Part shown: in pieces, positions 45,204 to 53,917 of the stretch | How the letters are laid out: every line of letters begins with the position of its first letter | Position numbering within the stretch: the first letter of the stretch is position 1 | Assembly (NCBI RefSeq): GCF_004014855.1 | Contig: NZ_CP034930.1 | Span: 1,612,001 to 1,676,000 of the forward strand | From: Apibacter raozihei | GTDB lineage: Bacteria; Bacteroidota; Bacteroidia; Flavobacteriales; Weeksellaceae | Direction: 5' to 3' | Length of the DNA stretch: 64,000 nt | Notes under the pieces: model-generated | What the model saw: the letters and a program-made list of their open reading frames with translations, nothing else | What the model was told of the DNA's origin: nothing | Database searches by the model: none | Position numbers and translations under genes: made by a program

Positions 45204-46322
45204 ATGAAAAAATACCTGATAAAAAGAGGAGATACCTTAGAGAGCATAGCTTCAGCTTTAGGTCTGAGCCTTTTTGAGCTTAAAAATTTTCACAACAATC
45301 ATTGCGAGCTTTTTCAACTCATTGGCGATAAACTGCCGGGCAGGCTTAAAGAAATTTATTATCAACCCAAAAAAGCATCTGTAAATAGAGATATTTCTCA
45401 ATTAAAGCAGGGCTTATTTACACTTAATCTAAATCCTCAATTAAAAACCAATATCTATCAGGTGATGGTATCGTCGTTTACAGGAGAAAAGGAAAATACA
45501 ATAAAATTTAAAACGGAAATCACCTGGTTAGAGAGAAATAAAGTACGTATTTACCGTACTGATCTTTTTATTAATGATGAGGAACCCAATTTAATGGCAG
45601 ATAAACTAGCCTGTGAAGTAGTCTCGTCTCTTTATCCTATGGATTTATCCATTAATACTTCCGGAGAAATTACCGATCTGTTAAATGATTCGGAAATACA
45701 AAAAAGATGGAATGCTAACAAAAAAGATCTTGAAGATAACTATATCGGGGAGACTTTTGAAAGGTATATTTCCAAAAACGATCAAATAATATCCAGTTCT
45801 GGCTTGTTGTTTCAGCAAATAAAAAAAGACTGGTTTTATCAGACCTTTTTTAACGGGTTATATCACGAATATTCAAACGAGAATGCCGAGACTCTCAATT
45901 GTTTATTTCCTGTGTTACCCTTTATTCCAGCAGTGGAATATAAAGTAAATGATCAGATAAACCTCATAGAGGATGAAAATGAAACCCTCTATTGTATAGA
46001 TAGAAAAGGAGTATCTTGCGACGAACGAAGCCTGTTCGATTTTGAAAACGAAGCCTATTTTCCGGTAAGAGTCCCTGAAGAAGAATCTCTTCCTCCGGCT
46101 TTAGGGAAGTATAGGGCTCGGTACTTTTTAGAACCAAAATACAGCGAAATTGAAAGCTTGTATCTGGAATGTACGCTTGAGCTTGCTGAAAAACGAAAAG
46201 TATACGTCACTGCCTCCCGGGTAAAGGACAAAAGTACCTATGTAAAAGAAGTAGGAATTATAAATATTGGTCAAATTAAAGAAGAAAAGTCGCAAAATAG
46301 AAAATCTTTTCTATTCGATTGA
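45204..46322 (+). CDS. LysM-domain protein of the T6SS island
   Basis: 372 residues. A LysM domain opens the protein: YLIKRGDTLESIASALGLSL at residues 4-23, as in T6SS-linked LysM proteins of Bacteroidota. The body (about 55-372) is beta and helix mixed without recognised motif; it contains segments such as YEFTNxx-type QVMVSSFTGEKENTIKFK and has no signal peptide or membrane helix. LysM proteins of this kind lie between VgrG and PAAR-like genes and may bind peptidoglycan or act as an adaptor. Ends in a hairpin that separates it from the next unit. Confidence 0.75.
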   Translation: MKKYLIKRGDTLESIASALGLSLFELKNFHNNHCELFQLIGDKLPGRLKEIYYQPKKASVNRDISQLKQGLFTLNLNPQLKTNIYQVMVSSFTGEKENTIKFKTEITWLERNKVRIYRTDLFINDEEPNLMADKLACEVVSSLYPMDLSINTSGEITDLLNDSEIQKRWNANKKDLEDNYIGETFERYISKNDQIISSSGLLFQQIKKDWFYQTFFNGLYHEYSNENAETLNCLFPVLPFIPAVEYKVNDQINLIEDENETLYCIDRKGVSCDERSLFDFENEAYFPVRVPEEESLPPALGKYRARYFLEPKYSEIESLYLECTLELAEKRKVYVTASRVKDKSTYVKEVGIINIGQIKEEKSQNRKSFLFD

Positions 46323-46327
46323 TGAAT

Positions 46328-46364
46328 CTATTTATTATTAGATAATAAATAGCCGTTTTTTATT
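46328..46364 (+). terminator. Terminator inside the T6SS island
   Basis: CTATTTATTA (46328-46337) pairs with TAATAAATAG (46343-46352) around a five-base loop, then CCGTTTTTTATT. A -7 box follows at once, so the island has at least two transcripts. Confidence 0.8.
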
Positions 46365-46371
46365 ATATTTG
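46364..46371 (+). promoter_or_regulatory. -7 promoter box for the DUF4280 gene
   Basis: TATATTTG, full match, 47 bases before the ATG at 46419 and directly after the terminator. Confidence 0.55.
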
Positions 46372-46418
46372 AATAGTAATTATTTTATTATATAAATTTT
46401 ATTTTTAAATTATAAATC

Positions 46419-46910
46419 ATGAGTGAAAAGCATATAGTCGTACAAGGAGCTACCTGTGCATGCCAGTTTGGAAATGCTCCTGATAGCCTGGTGGTAAACA
46501 CCCATACAAAAGAATATGCCAATGACGCCGAGGGTTCTGATAAATTAATAGTTACCACTCAGGAATTAGGCTCTTCAACCTTAAAAAATAATACTTTTGG
46601 AAGTTGTTCCAAAATGGGAAGCCCTCCACCTCCCTGCAAAGTAAATATTACGCAATGGACAGATTTTTATGAACCCGTAACCTTAAGCAATCAAGGGAAA
46701 ATAATTTTAGAAAATAGTAAAGCGATTTGTGCTATTGCAGGTTTACCCTGCATATCCATTACCCACCACGGGCAAATATCAGAACCCAGTTCTCAGAATT
46801 TTAAAAATGTTGATCGGGAAATCCATAGTCAGATTAACCCTATGGTCGATATCAATGAGATGACAGAAGAAGAATTAATACTTGAAGGAGGAGAAGATAG
46901 TTCTATTTAA
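46419..46910 (+). CDS. DUF4280 PAAR-like spike tip protein
   Basis: 163 residues. DUF4280 proteins are PAAR-like: VQGATCACQFGNAPD at the start, GSCSKMGSPPPPCKV in the middle and AIAGLPCISITHHGQ later, with conserved Cys residues that bind metal. It would sharpen the tip of the VgrG spike and help load the large protein encoded 21 bases further on. The last 35 residues are acidic and may be a docking segment. Confidence 0.9.
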   Translation: MSEKHIVVQGATCACQFGNAPDSLVVNTHTKEYANDAEGSDKLIVTTQELGSSTLKNNTFGSCSKMGSPPPPCKVNITQWTDFYEPVTLSNQGKIILENSKAICAIAGLPCISITHHGQISEPSSQNFKNVDREIHSQINPMVDINEMTEEELILEGGEDSSI

Positions 46911-46931
46911 TCGTAAAACATTCAGATAATT

Positions 46932-49712
46932 ATGGCAAAAGGCGTTAAAAAGATAAAGTGGACAGGAAAAGAAACGGGAGTTGTTAGAGCTGATTTATCT
47001 AAACCGAATGAATATATGACAATAGTTGCAGGCAAACAAGCAACATTTACTGTCGGAGAATGGGAAGCAGGAACTAATGCTGAGGATAAGAAAAAAGATT
47101 TAACATGGATACAACAGAGTGAGGATAGAAAAATAATTATTAACCAAATGACTATACCTTCATCCAAACTTTATGGTTTTTCCATACCTGAATATTTATG
47201 TGGAAAATATTTTTTCTACATAGAAGCGAGTTTGGGAGGCAAACCCGATCCAAAAAAAGTAGGATTACATGTACGAGGTTATGCGGAACCAAAAATAGTA
47301 AAATCTAAATGGTTATTTAAAAATAAAAATATCAAGAATTTAGAATCGATTCGTTATGGCGATTCGGTTACTCTTCGTTTAGAAACGGAAGGGTTAAATG
47401 GATATAAAAATATTATTGTTGATATTTATAATATTCGACCAGGAAAAGATCCACTTATTTATACATATTCAAAAGTTCAATGTATTAATGGAATTATTAC
47501 TTTAGAAATTAATAATACTTATGACTGGTATACTAAATTAAGAAAATCTTCTTGGGGAATTTCGTACAAAATTAGGGAAGAAGAAAATTTTTATGTCATG
47601 GTTAAGCAAGACGCTAAAGGTTCTTACATCAAAGATAACCAAAATGACGACAAACACGCTATTTCTTTAAAAATTCTAAATAAAGTTTCAAATACTCAAG
47701 TAAATAATTCGGTTAATTTAACACCTACTCAGATAGGGGTGCCTGAAAATAATCCGGAACGTTATGAATCTTGTAAATTCACTAAAATTTTCATTATTGA
47801 TGAAGATGAAAAAGATCCGGTCAAATTATTTGATAATGGACAAAAAATAAAATCTCGAAATCCTAAAAAAAAGATTAGCCGAACTATTTACTTCAACTTC
47901 AATAGCTCCGATATTACACCTGAAAATAAAAAGAAAATAGATAATATACTTTTATTTTTACTTGAGCATGAGCACTCTACAATAACTATTGACGGTTATG
48001 CTTGTGTAATAGGTCCGGAAACATATAACCAAAAATTATCACAAAGAAGATCTGATGCTATCCAAAAAATATTTATTGACGGTAAGCTGGATCCTAAAAG
48101 AATAATATCTAAAGGACGGGGAGAAATTGATGCTACGGATGATAAAAAAGGTCGTGATAATATTAAATATAAAGATGAAAAAAATTACAGGGAAGCACGA
48201 AGAGTCGATATTTCTTTTACTTTTATAGGGCACGATGCCAGTAGTATTATATTTGAGACCACCGCTCCTTCACTCTACAGTCAAAATGAAAAGAATAAGT
48301 TTACCAAACAACTGACCTTGAATGTGGAGGACATGAATGTAAATAAATGTTTCACGGATTCACACAATAGAAATCCAGCAAAACCAATTACAATTATTGA
48401 TATAGAACAAAAATTGAGCGATGGTACTCGCCCTAAACCCTATCATCCTACAGGGAAATCAAAATTTCCTGTATATTCCACCCTTCCTCAAATAGATGTT
48501 CTTCCTTTAAAATATATAATTCCGAGTCTTAATAGTCCTAATCAATTTCATATTCATATACACTCATGTCGTTATTATTCTGAAAACAATAATCCAACGG
48601 TTGTAGTACATGCCTACCCAGATATCAAATGGATGTTTTCACTTTATATGAATTTAAGTGATGAACTTAGCGTTAAATGGTCAAAACTTTCTCCTGCACA
48701 GCATAAAGAAATGCAAAGCAAGGCTGGGAAAATTGGTGCAGGAACCCGTTGGAAACAAACAAATATAAAATGGGGGGTTATTTTAGAAGCTAAATGGAAC
48801 AAGAATGGGGAGAAATATCTGGATAAACAAGATGCAACTTTTAAGTATGAAAGCAAAATAAAAGCCTTTTATAATATTTTTGGAGGGCTGAAGGAAATAT
48901 CTAAAGTAATTACTGATGTTACCAAGGGGGGGATAAGACAAGCAACTCCCGAAGCTTCCTATAAAATAGAAATGAAACCGCCTAATTTTTCTATTGGGTC
49001 TGAATGGGAACTGATAAGAGGAGATGTTGACAAGGTTAAACAACCGAAATTAGGTACTTTGCTCAATTTTTTCTTCAAAGCAGAACCATTAATAGGATTG
49101 GAAATAACGATAGATTTATTGGCTGGTTTGTTGGAAGCTGGATCTACCTATTTATCAGGAGGAACAGCGAATAAAGTGGTATTAAAAGTTTATCATGAGG
49201 TAAAGGACTGGGCAGCTAAAGCTGGAATAGATTTTAGGATGGATTTAATTATTACCGGAATGATTAATGGAGAAGCAAATTTGGAAATTAATACTCAGTC
49301 AAATACACAAACCCAAGCTAGGGCCGAACTTAGTACAAGATTATCTATACAGTTAATAGCAGAGATTATAATAGAAGGGGAATATGTGATAGTAGGTGTA
49401 AAAGCTTATGTAAGAGGACAAATTAAAGCTTCAGGAAAAGCAACGGCTTCATTTGGACATACTTTAAACTATAAAGATAATAAGTTTTTTTATAGGCCTA
49501 AACTTATTTTTGAAGGACTCGCTGTAGATTTCGTATTAAAAGCTGAAGCGGGTTTATCTACTAAAAAAAGCTGGCTAAGTTGGCTTAATTTCAATCAGGA
49601 AATTGTAGATAAAGAAGTTCATGATATTTTCTTTAAAGATTTTGATATAATGGAAAAATTAGAAGCTTTTACAGGATACAGTCCTAATATTGTGTTTTTA
49701 GATAATAATTAG
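46932..49712 (+). CDS. 926-residue multidomain T6SS cargo protein with OmpA-like module, candidate effector
   Basis: No signal peptide. Residues about 1-120 form a beta-sandwich (KATFTVGEWEAG-like, CGKYFFYIEASLGGKPDP), 125-215 a second one, and 316-433 an OmpA-like peptidoglycan-binding domain (TIYFNFNSSDITPENKKKID, ITIDGYACVIGPETYNQKLS, RRSDAIQKI, SKGRGEID). The last 300 residues have a hydrophobic Gly-rich helix (IGLEITIDLLAGLLEAG) and then alternating strands (ELSTRLSIQLIAEIIIEGEY), which look like a membrane-active or pore-like region rather than an enzyme. It follows the PAAR-like gene directly and is followed by several small exported proteins, as a toxin would be by its immunity genes. 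Function inferred from position only. Confidence 0.7.
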   Translation: MAKGVKKIKWTGKETGVVRADLSKPNEYMTIVAGKQATFTVGEWEAGTNAEDKKKDLTWIQQSEDRKIIINQMTIPSSKLYGFSIPEYLCGKYFFYIEASLGGKPDPKKVGLHVRGYAEPKIVKSKWLFKNKNIKNLESIRYGDSVTLRLETEGLNGYKNIIVDIYNIRPGKDPLIYTYSKVQCINGIITLEINNTYDWYTKLRKSSWGISYKIREEENFYVMVKQDAKGSYIKDNQNDDKHAISLKILNKVSNTQVNNSVNLTPTQIGVPENNPERYESCKFTKIFIIDEDEKDPVKLFDNGQKIKSRNPKKKISRTIYFNFNSSDITPENKKKIDNILLFLLEHEHSTITIDGYACVIGPETYNQKLSQRRSDAIQKIFIDGKLDPKRIISKGRGEIDATDDKKGRDNIKYKDEKNYREARRVDISFTFIGHDASSIIFETTAPSLYSQNEKNKFTKQLTLNVEDMNVNKCFTDSHNRNPAKPITIIDIEQKLSDGTRPKPYHPTGKSKFPVYSTLPQIDVLPLKYIIPSLNSPNQFHIHIHSCRYYSENNNPTVVVHAYPDIKWMFSLYMNLSDELSVKWSKLSPAQHKEMQSKAGKIGAGTRWKQTNIKWGVILEAKWNKNGEKYLDKQDATFKYESKIKAFYNIFGGLKEISKVITDVTKGGIRQATPEASYKIEMKPPNFSIGSEWELIRGDVDKVKQPKLGTLLNFFFKAEPLIGLEITIDLLAGLLEAGSTYLSGGTANKVVLKVYHEVKDWAAKAGIDFRMDLIITGMINGEANLEINTQSNTQTQARAELSTRLSIQLIAEIIIEGEYVIVGVKAYVRGQIKASGKATASFGHTLNYKDNKFFYRPKLIFEGLAVDFVLKAEAGLSTKKSWLSWLNFNQEIVDKEVHDIFFKDFDIMEKLEAFTGYSPNIVFLDNN

Positions 49713-49724
49713 CAATTTTCTATC

Positions 49725-50420
49725 ATGAGAAAAATATTTTTATTAGCACTCGCTTTATATTTATTTTGTTCGTGTAATGGACAGGAAAACAAAGAGCTGA
49801 CAAAAAAAAATGATTTGGCTTCCATAAATTTCACGGAAAAAATTGATTTTATCTTAGATGAACTTGGATTTGATCTTTCAAAATCAAAAGAAACTAACTA
49901 TCGGGTTTTATCTATTTTTGGAAAAGAATCAGATTTTAAATCTAATTTCGACAATCATTTTGCATTAGCTACTTATGGTCATATTATCAAGTTTTTAGCT
50001 CCTAACAATATTTATTTTAAAGATTTTTCATTAGAATCAGATGAATTAAGTTTTCATTATAATAAAGAAAACTCTCGAATAATAATGATTCAAGTAGATA
50101 TTTGGAATGAGCAAAGAGGGGATGACTTAATTGCTCAATTAGTAAAAGATTTTGATGCTCCTAAAACAACAGAATTTACTGATTATAAAGTTTTCTCTGG
50201 GTACTCTTCCAAAACAAAAGTAATTGATTATAAAAGGAAAATTAAACAAACGGGGATGGTATGGAACAATAATAATGGTAAAACTTATTGTATTGTGAAA
50301 TTTTATGAAAAAGATAAATATTTGGGTCATCATTTCGCTTGGGCTAAAGCCGATGATAATATTTCTTTACGTATAATGGGAGGATGGCGAGCAGTAGATA
50401 AATTAATTGATCATCCCTAA
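49725..50420 (+). CDS. Lipoprotein, candidate immunity protein (copy 1)
   Basis: 231 residues. Lipoprotein signal ends in FCSCNGQE, with the lipobox Cys near residue 19. The mature part has no known domain. It is paralogous to the next gene: shared are INFTEKIDFILDELGF, NIYFKDFSLESDELSFHY, and GHHFAWAKADDN. Twelve bases after the large cargo gene, so likely co-transcribed; an immunity role is inferred from that and from the lipoprotein signal. Confidence 0.75.
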   Translation: MRKIFLLALALYLFCSCNGQENKELTKKNDLASINFTEKIDFILDELGFDLSKSKETNYRVLSIFGKESDFKSNFDNHFALATYGHIIKFLAPNNIYFKDFSLESDELSFHYNKENSRIIMIQVDIWNEQRGDDLIAQLVKDFDAPKTTEFTDYKVFSGYSSKTKVIDYKRKIKQTGMVWNNNNGKTYCIVKFYEKDKYLGHHFAWAKADDNISLRIMGGWRAVDKLIDHP

Positions 50421-50551
50421 CAAATAAAAAAATTATAATACTTTTTTACTCTTATAATGTAGTTAATTAAATTATATAACTTTATTGTTAAATAGCTGTA
50501 TAATAAAAATAATGCTTGATAATTTTATAATCAATAATAATATATAAATTC

Positions 50552-51244
50552 GTGTGTATGAAAAAAATAATTTTATTAATGCTTTCTTTTTGTTTATTAA
50601 TTTCATGTAATGGGCAGGAAAAAAAAGAAGTAACAGAAACGTTTGATTTAGATTCCATAAATTTTACAGAAGAGATTAATCCCACTTTAAAAAAAATTGG
50701 GTTTAATCTTACGAACATGAAAAAAAATAAATTCAATCCCCCATTAATCAGTAATAAAGATATAGATTTTGAAGAAGAAGCGGAAGTTTGGATGCTGATA
50801 GATTATTCTGTTATTACATTTACATCACCAAAAAATATTTTTTTAAAGGGTTTTTCGTTATCAGGAGAACAACTAAGTTTTGACTATAATGATAAAAACC
50901 AGAAGATTGGAATGTATATCATTAATATTAAAAATGAAAATAAAGGAGAAAAACTCATTTCTCTTTTAGAGAATAAGCTGGGAATACCTAAAAAAAATAC
51001 ATTAATCAGTTCGCAGGTATCTCATTTTCCTTCAGGCACTAATTATAAAAAAAATATTTTACAAATTGGTTATGTATGGAAAAACATAGAAGGAAAAACT
51101 TATAGTATGGCAAAATATTATGATAGTGAAAACAATACTTATCTAGGTCATCATTTAGCTGTAACAAAATCTGATGATAACTATTTTACAGAAGTATTAA
51201 GTGGTGAATGGGATGTTATTTCAGATATACTAGTTGAAAATTAG
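50552..51244 (+). CDS. Lipoprotein, candidate immunity protein (copy 2)
   Basis: 230 residues. Signal MKKIILLMLSFCLLISCNGQ with lipobox Cys near 17. Aligns along its length with the gene before it: INFTEEINPTLKKIGF, NIFLKGFSLSGEQLSFDY, YLGHHLAVTKSDD. Probably a diverged duplicate; the pair may protect against two variants of the large cargo protein. The space of 131 bases before it contains TAAATTCG near 50538, an imperfect -7 box. Confidence 0.75.
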   Translation: MCMKKIILLMLSFCLLISCNGQEKKEVTETFDLDSINFTEEINPTLKKIGFNLTNMKKNKFNPPLISNKDIDFEEEAEVWMLIDYSVITFTSPKNIFLKGFSLSGEQLSFDYNDKNQKIGMYIINIKNENKGEKLISLLENKLGIPKKNTLISSQVSHFPSGTNYKKNILQIGYVWKNIEGKTYSMAKYYDSENNTYLGHHLAVTKSDDNYFTEVLSGEWDVISDILVEN

Positions 51245-51306
51245 AAGAACACCCATAGATCTAAAGCTTATGGAAAGTTTAATATATTAATTTAAAAAAA
51301 TTTAAG

Positions 51307-52077
51307 ATGAAACCCTATTATGTAATAAAATTCAATGCCGTTGCCTGTATGTTTGAAGTAAGGATTAATGATATTTCTGTACTAACAATTAATATTGAAG
51401 GACAAGCTTCATCTATCGTTCCGATAAACTTTGCCATACCTAAGAGTGGAGAACAAACTATAAGTGTACATTTATTACCCATAACCGGAACTACCAATTT
51501 AAATCCTGAAGCAGAATTAAAAGTAGAAATTTCTCTGTATGAAATATCTCATAAATTTGATTTTAAAGAAAAAGTATGGGAATATTCTTTTCCTTCAATA
51601 AAAAAAGAACAAATTATTCCCGTTCTCACTTATACTTCTGTTTTTCAAGCAGCAGTTCCTTATTCATTTGATGGTTGGACGACGGGAGAAAACCTTAAAG
51701 AGATGGAAAATGTAAAATCAAAATTGATTGATGCATACAATAGACTAACGCAGATTATAAACAATGGAGAATATGAGCTTTTTAAGCAAAAAATAGCTAC
51801 TCGTGAAAATAGTATGAGAACTTCTATGTACCTGAGTAATGAAAAGTCAGAAAAAAGAATTTCAGATTTGATCAATGATTTTCAATCGGGTTTTAAAGTT
51901 CAACCTATTCCCTCCGATGCCATTTATATGTCTTATGGTTTTGATAAGGCAGCAGCCTTAAAAAAAACAAACGGAGAATCTGCCTTATATTTAATAAATT
52001 ATGAAACTCGTGAAGAATTAATGTTAGATTTGTTATTCTATATTCCTAAAGGAAAAACGGAGTTTGAAGTCATTTGA
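51307..52077 (+). CDS. T6SS-island protein of unknown function
   Basis: 256 residues, no signal peptide. The first 110 residues are a beta-rich domain (YYVIKFNAVACMFEVRINDI, FAIPKSGEQTISVHLLPITG), then a helical region (about 120-190) and a C-terminal alpha/beta stretch with AIYMSYGFDKAAALKKT. I recall similar proteins near T6SS genes in flavobacteria, but no function is known. Because it is not exported, it is unlike its neighbours and may be a chaperone or adaptor for the cargo. Confidence 0.6.
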   Translation: MKPYYVIKFNAVACMFEVRINDISVLTINIEGQASSIVPINFAIPKSGEQTISVHLLPITGTTNLNPEAELKVEISLYEISHKFDFKEKVWEYSFPSIKKEQIIPVLTYTSVFQAAVPYSFDGWTTGENLKEMENVKSKLIDAYNRLTQIINNGEYELFKQKIATRENSMRTSMYLSNEKSEKRISDLINDFQSGFKVQPIPSDAIYMSYGFDKAAALKKTNGESALYLINYETREELMLDLLFYIPKGKTEFEVI

Positions 52078-52163
52078 TAAAATGTATTTTTTAAAGAACT
52101 GGTCAGACCTTTGATAACTAAAAAGTTTTAAAGCTTATAGTAATAGATTCTAGAATTAAACAA

Positions 52164-52859
52164 ATGAAAAAATTATTTATTTATCTCATTATTAACTTTG
52201 TAATAGTTAGTTATAGTGGACAAACTTTAGATTTGTCTACCATAAAATTAGGAGAAAATTCTGAGAATTTAAAAATAGAAAAGTATAATTTTTTTGAAAA
52301 AGAAGAACAGAATGGTCATTATGAAGGACCTAAGCTAGTTCCTGGATCAGAATTAACCATAAAGTATAGTTGCAATTTTGGGAATAATCATCAGGTAAAC
52401 TACGAGGGTATACCCGGAAACGAAGATTCTGAACCTATTAAAATAATTATTTATAATAATAAAATTGCCAGTTACAAATTTAATGCAGATAAAAAGGAAT
52501 TAATAAAATTAACAAGAAAATTACTTAAAAAACTGGGTAAGCCCTCAGGAATTATAAGTAATAACACTACTGCAGAAAAAAATGAAATTTCTTTTTTAAC
52601 GGATGTAAAAAAATTATTTCCTAATGAATTTCATTGGGAAATAATGGATGGAACGAATTCACAAATTTATAATGTAACCTATCCAAGTATTATTATATGG
52701 GAGAACGATAATAGTTATCATTTACTTAACTTTAATTTTCAATTTAAAGATTATAATGCTACGTATTCGCCTGTTACTAAAGAAGCCTTTCGTGATAATG
52801 TTATTTTTTGTCATTTAAAACCTCCGGCTAATTCTCCTCTTTCCAAATATGTAAAGTAA
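52164..52859 (+). CDS. Small exported protein, candidate third immunity protein
   Basis: 231 residues. Signal peptide MKKLFIYLIINFVIVSYSG without a lipobox. The mature part is beta-rich; LTRKLLKKLGKPSG recalls LISLLENKLGIPKK in the lipoproteins before it, so it may be a distant relative in which the lipid anchor was lost. End of the island; beyond is a leftward ATPase gene. Confidence 0.6.
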   Translation: MKKLFIYLIINFVIVSYSGQTLDLSTIKLGENSENLKIEKYNFFEKEEQNGHYEGPKLVPGSELTIKYSCNFGNNHQVNYEGIPGNEDSEPIKIIIYNNKIASYKFNADKKELIKLTRKLLKKLGKPSGIISNNTTAEKNEISFLTDVKKLFPNEFHWEIMDGTNSQIYNVTYPSIIIWENDNSYHLLNFNFQFKDYNATYSPVTKEAFRDNVIFCHLKPPANSPLSKYVK

Positions 52860-53066
52860 ATTTTGATATACAACCCGAATAAATATAATTCTGCATCTAG
52901 ACTTAAGTGTGTTTTTAAAAAATAGTAATTTACCAAGGTGTCTAAGGTATTGTACAGTAGATGTATATAGAAATAGTTTTACTTAATAAATAAAGAAAGT
53001 CTATTGAATTTAATTTTGATTTTGTCTCAGAGATACTTCAATTTACAAAACTTGTTGATTAAACAT

Positions 53067-53738
53067 TTAGCTGGATATTACAGTGCCGTCTTTCATGGTT
53101 AAGCTACGGTCTGCCATTTCAGCAAGATGAGTATTATGAGTGACAATTATAAAAGTTTGATTAAATTCCTGTCTCAGTTTATAAAATAATTGATGTAAAT
53201 CCTCAGCATTTTTAGAATCTAAATTTCCGGAAGGTTCATCCGCAAGTATCACTTTAGGATCATTCATTAATGCCCGGGCAACTGCTACCCTTTGTTGCTC
53301 CCCCCCTGAAAGAGCTCCCGGTTTATGTTCCAGTCTGTGAGCAAGGCTCAGATATTTAAGTAATTCTGTCGCTTTTTTGTGTAACTCCACTTTAGGTTTT
53401 CCGGCAATCATTCCCGGCAGCATAACATTTTCTAAAGCAGTAAATTCAGGTAATAGCTGATGGAATTGAAAAATAAAACCGATATTCTGGTTTCTGAAAA
53501 TAGATAGTTCCTTGTCACGCAGTTGAGTAATAGGCAAATGATCAATTTCTATGATACTATGATATTTTTCCGGAGTAGAAGGCTTATCCAACGTTCCTAT
53601 TATTTGTAGAAGAGTGGATTTTCCTGCTCCCGATTCTCCAACAATAGTAACGATTTCCCCCTTTTGGATATGAAGGGAAACCCCCTTTAATACTTCCAGG
53701 TTTCCAAAAGATTTATGTATATTTCTTATCAGTACCAT
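53067..53738 (-). CDS. lolD: ABC transporter ATP-binding protein, LolD-like
   Basis: 223 residues. Walker [10 protein letters not shown], signature [15 protein letters not shown], Walker [13 protein letters not shown] and H-loop IVTHN. The [12 protein letters not shown] segment and overall length are those of LolD, the energy unit of the LolCDE lipoprotein-release complex, or the closely related MacB/FtsE-type group. No permease is adjacent, so assignment to Lol rests on sequence type. Leftward; own -7 box 14 bases upstream. Confidence 0.82.
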   Translation of the reverse strand: MVLIRNIHKSFGNLEVLKGVSLHIQKGEIVTIVGESGAGKSTLLQIIGTLDKPSTPEKYHSIIEIDHLPITQLRDKELSIFRNQNIGFIFQFHQLLPEFTALENVMLPGMIAGKPKVELHKKATELLKYLSLAHRLEHKPGALSGGEQQRVAVARALMNDPKVILADEPSGNLDSKNAEDLHQLFYKLRQEFNQTFIIVTHNTHLAEMADRSLTMKDGTVISS

Positions 53739-53751
53739 AAAAATGTTTTAC

Positions 53752-53759
53752 CAAAAATA
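53752..53759 (-). promoter_or_regulatory. -7 promoter box for lolD
   Basis: Minus strand TATTTTTG, full match, 14 bases before the start codon; messenger leader would be about 8 bases. Confidence 0.5.
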
Positions 53760-53881
53760 CTAAAAATTAATGCAACCCGATCTAAAAATTCTCAAATATA
53801 AGAGATAAGGCATATAGCAGGTAACAAGAGTTTAACTGGTATTTTATCGGTAAGGGATATAAATATAAATTGGCATAAAAT

Positions 53882-53907
53882 AAAAATCCGGAAACTTCCG
53901 GATTTTT
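53882..53907 (-). terminator. Bidirectional terminator after ilvE
   Basis: AAAAATCCGGA, four-base loop, TCCGGATTTTT; symmetrical, 10 bases after the ilvE stop on the minus strand. Confidence 0.85.
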
Positions 53908-53917
53908 ATTTTATAAT

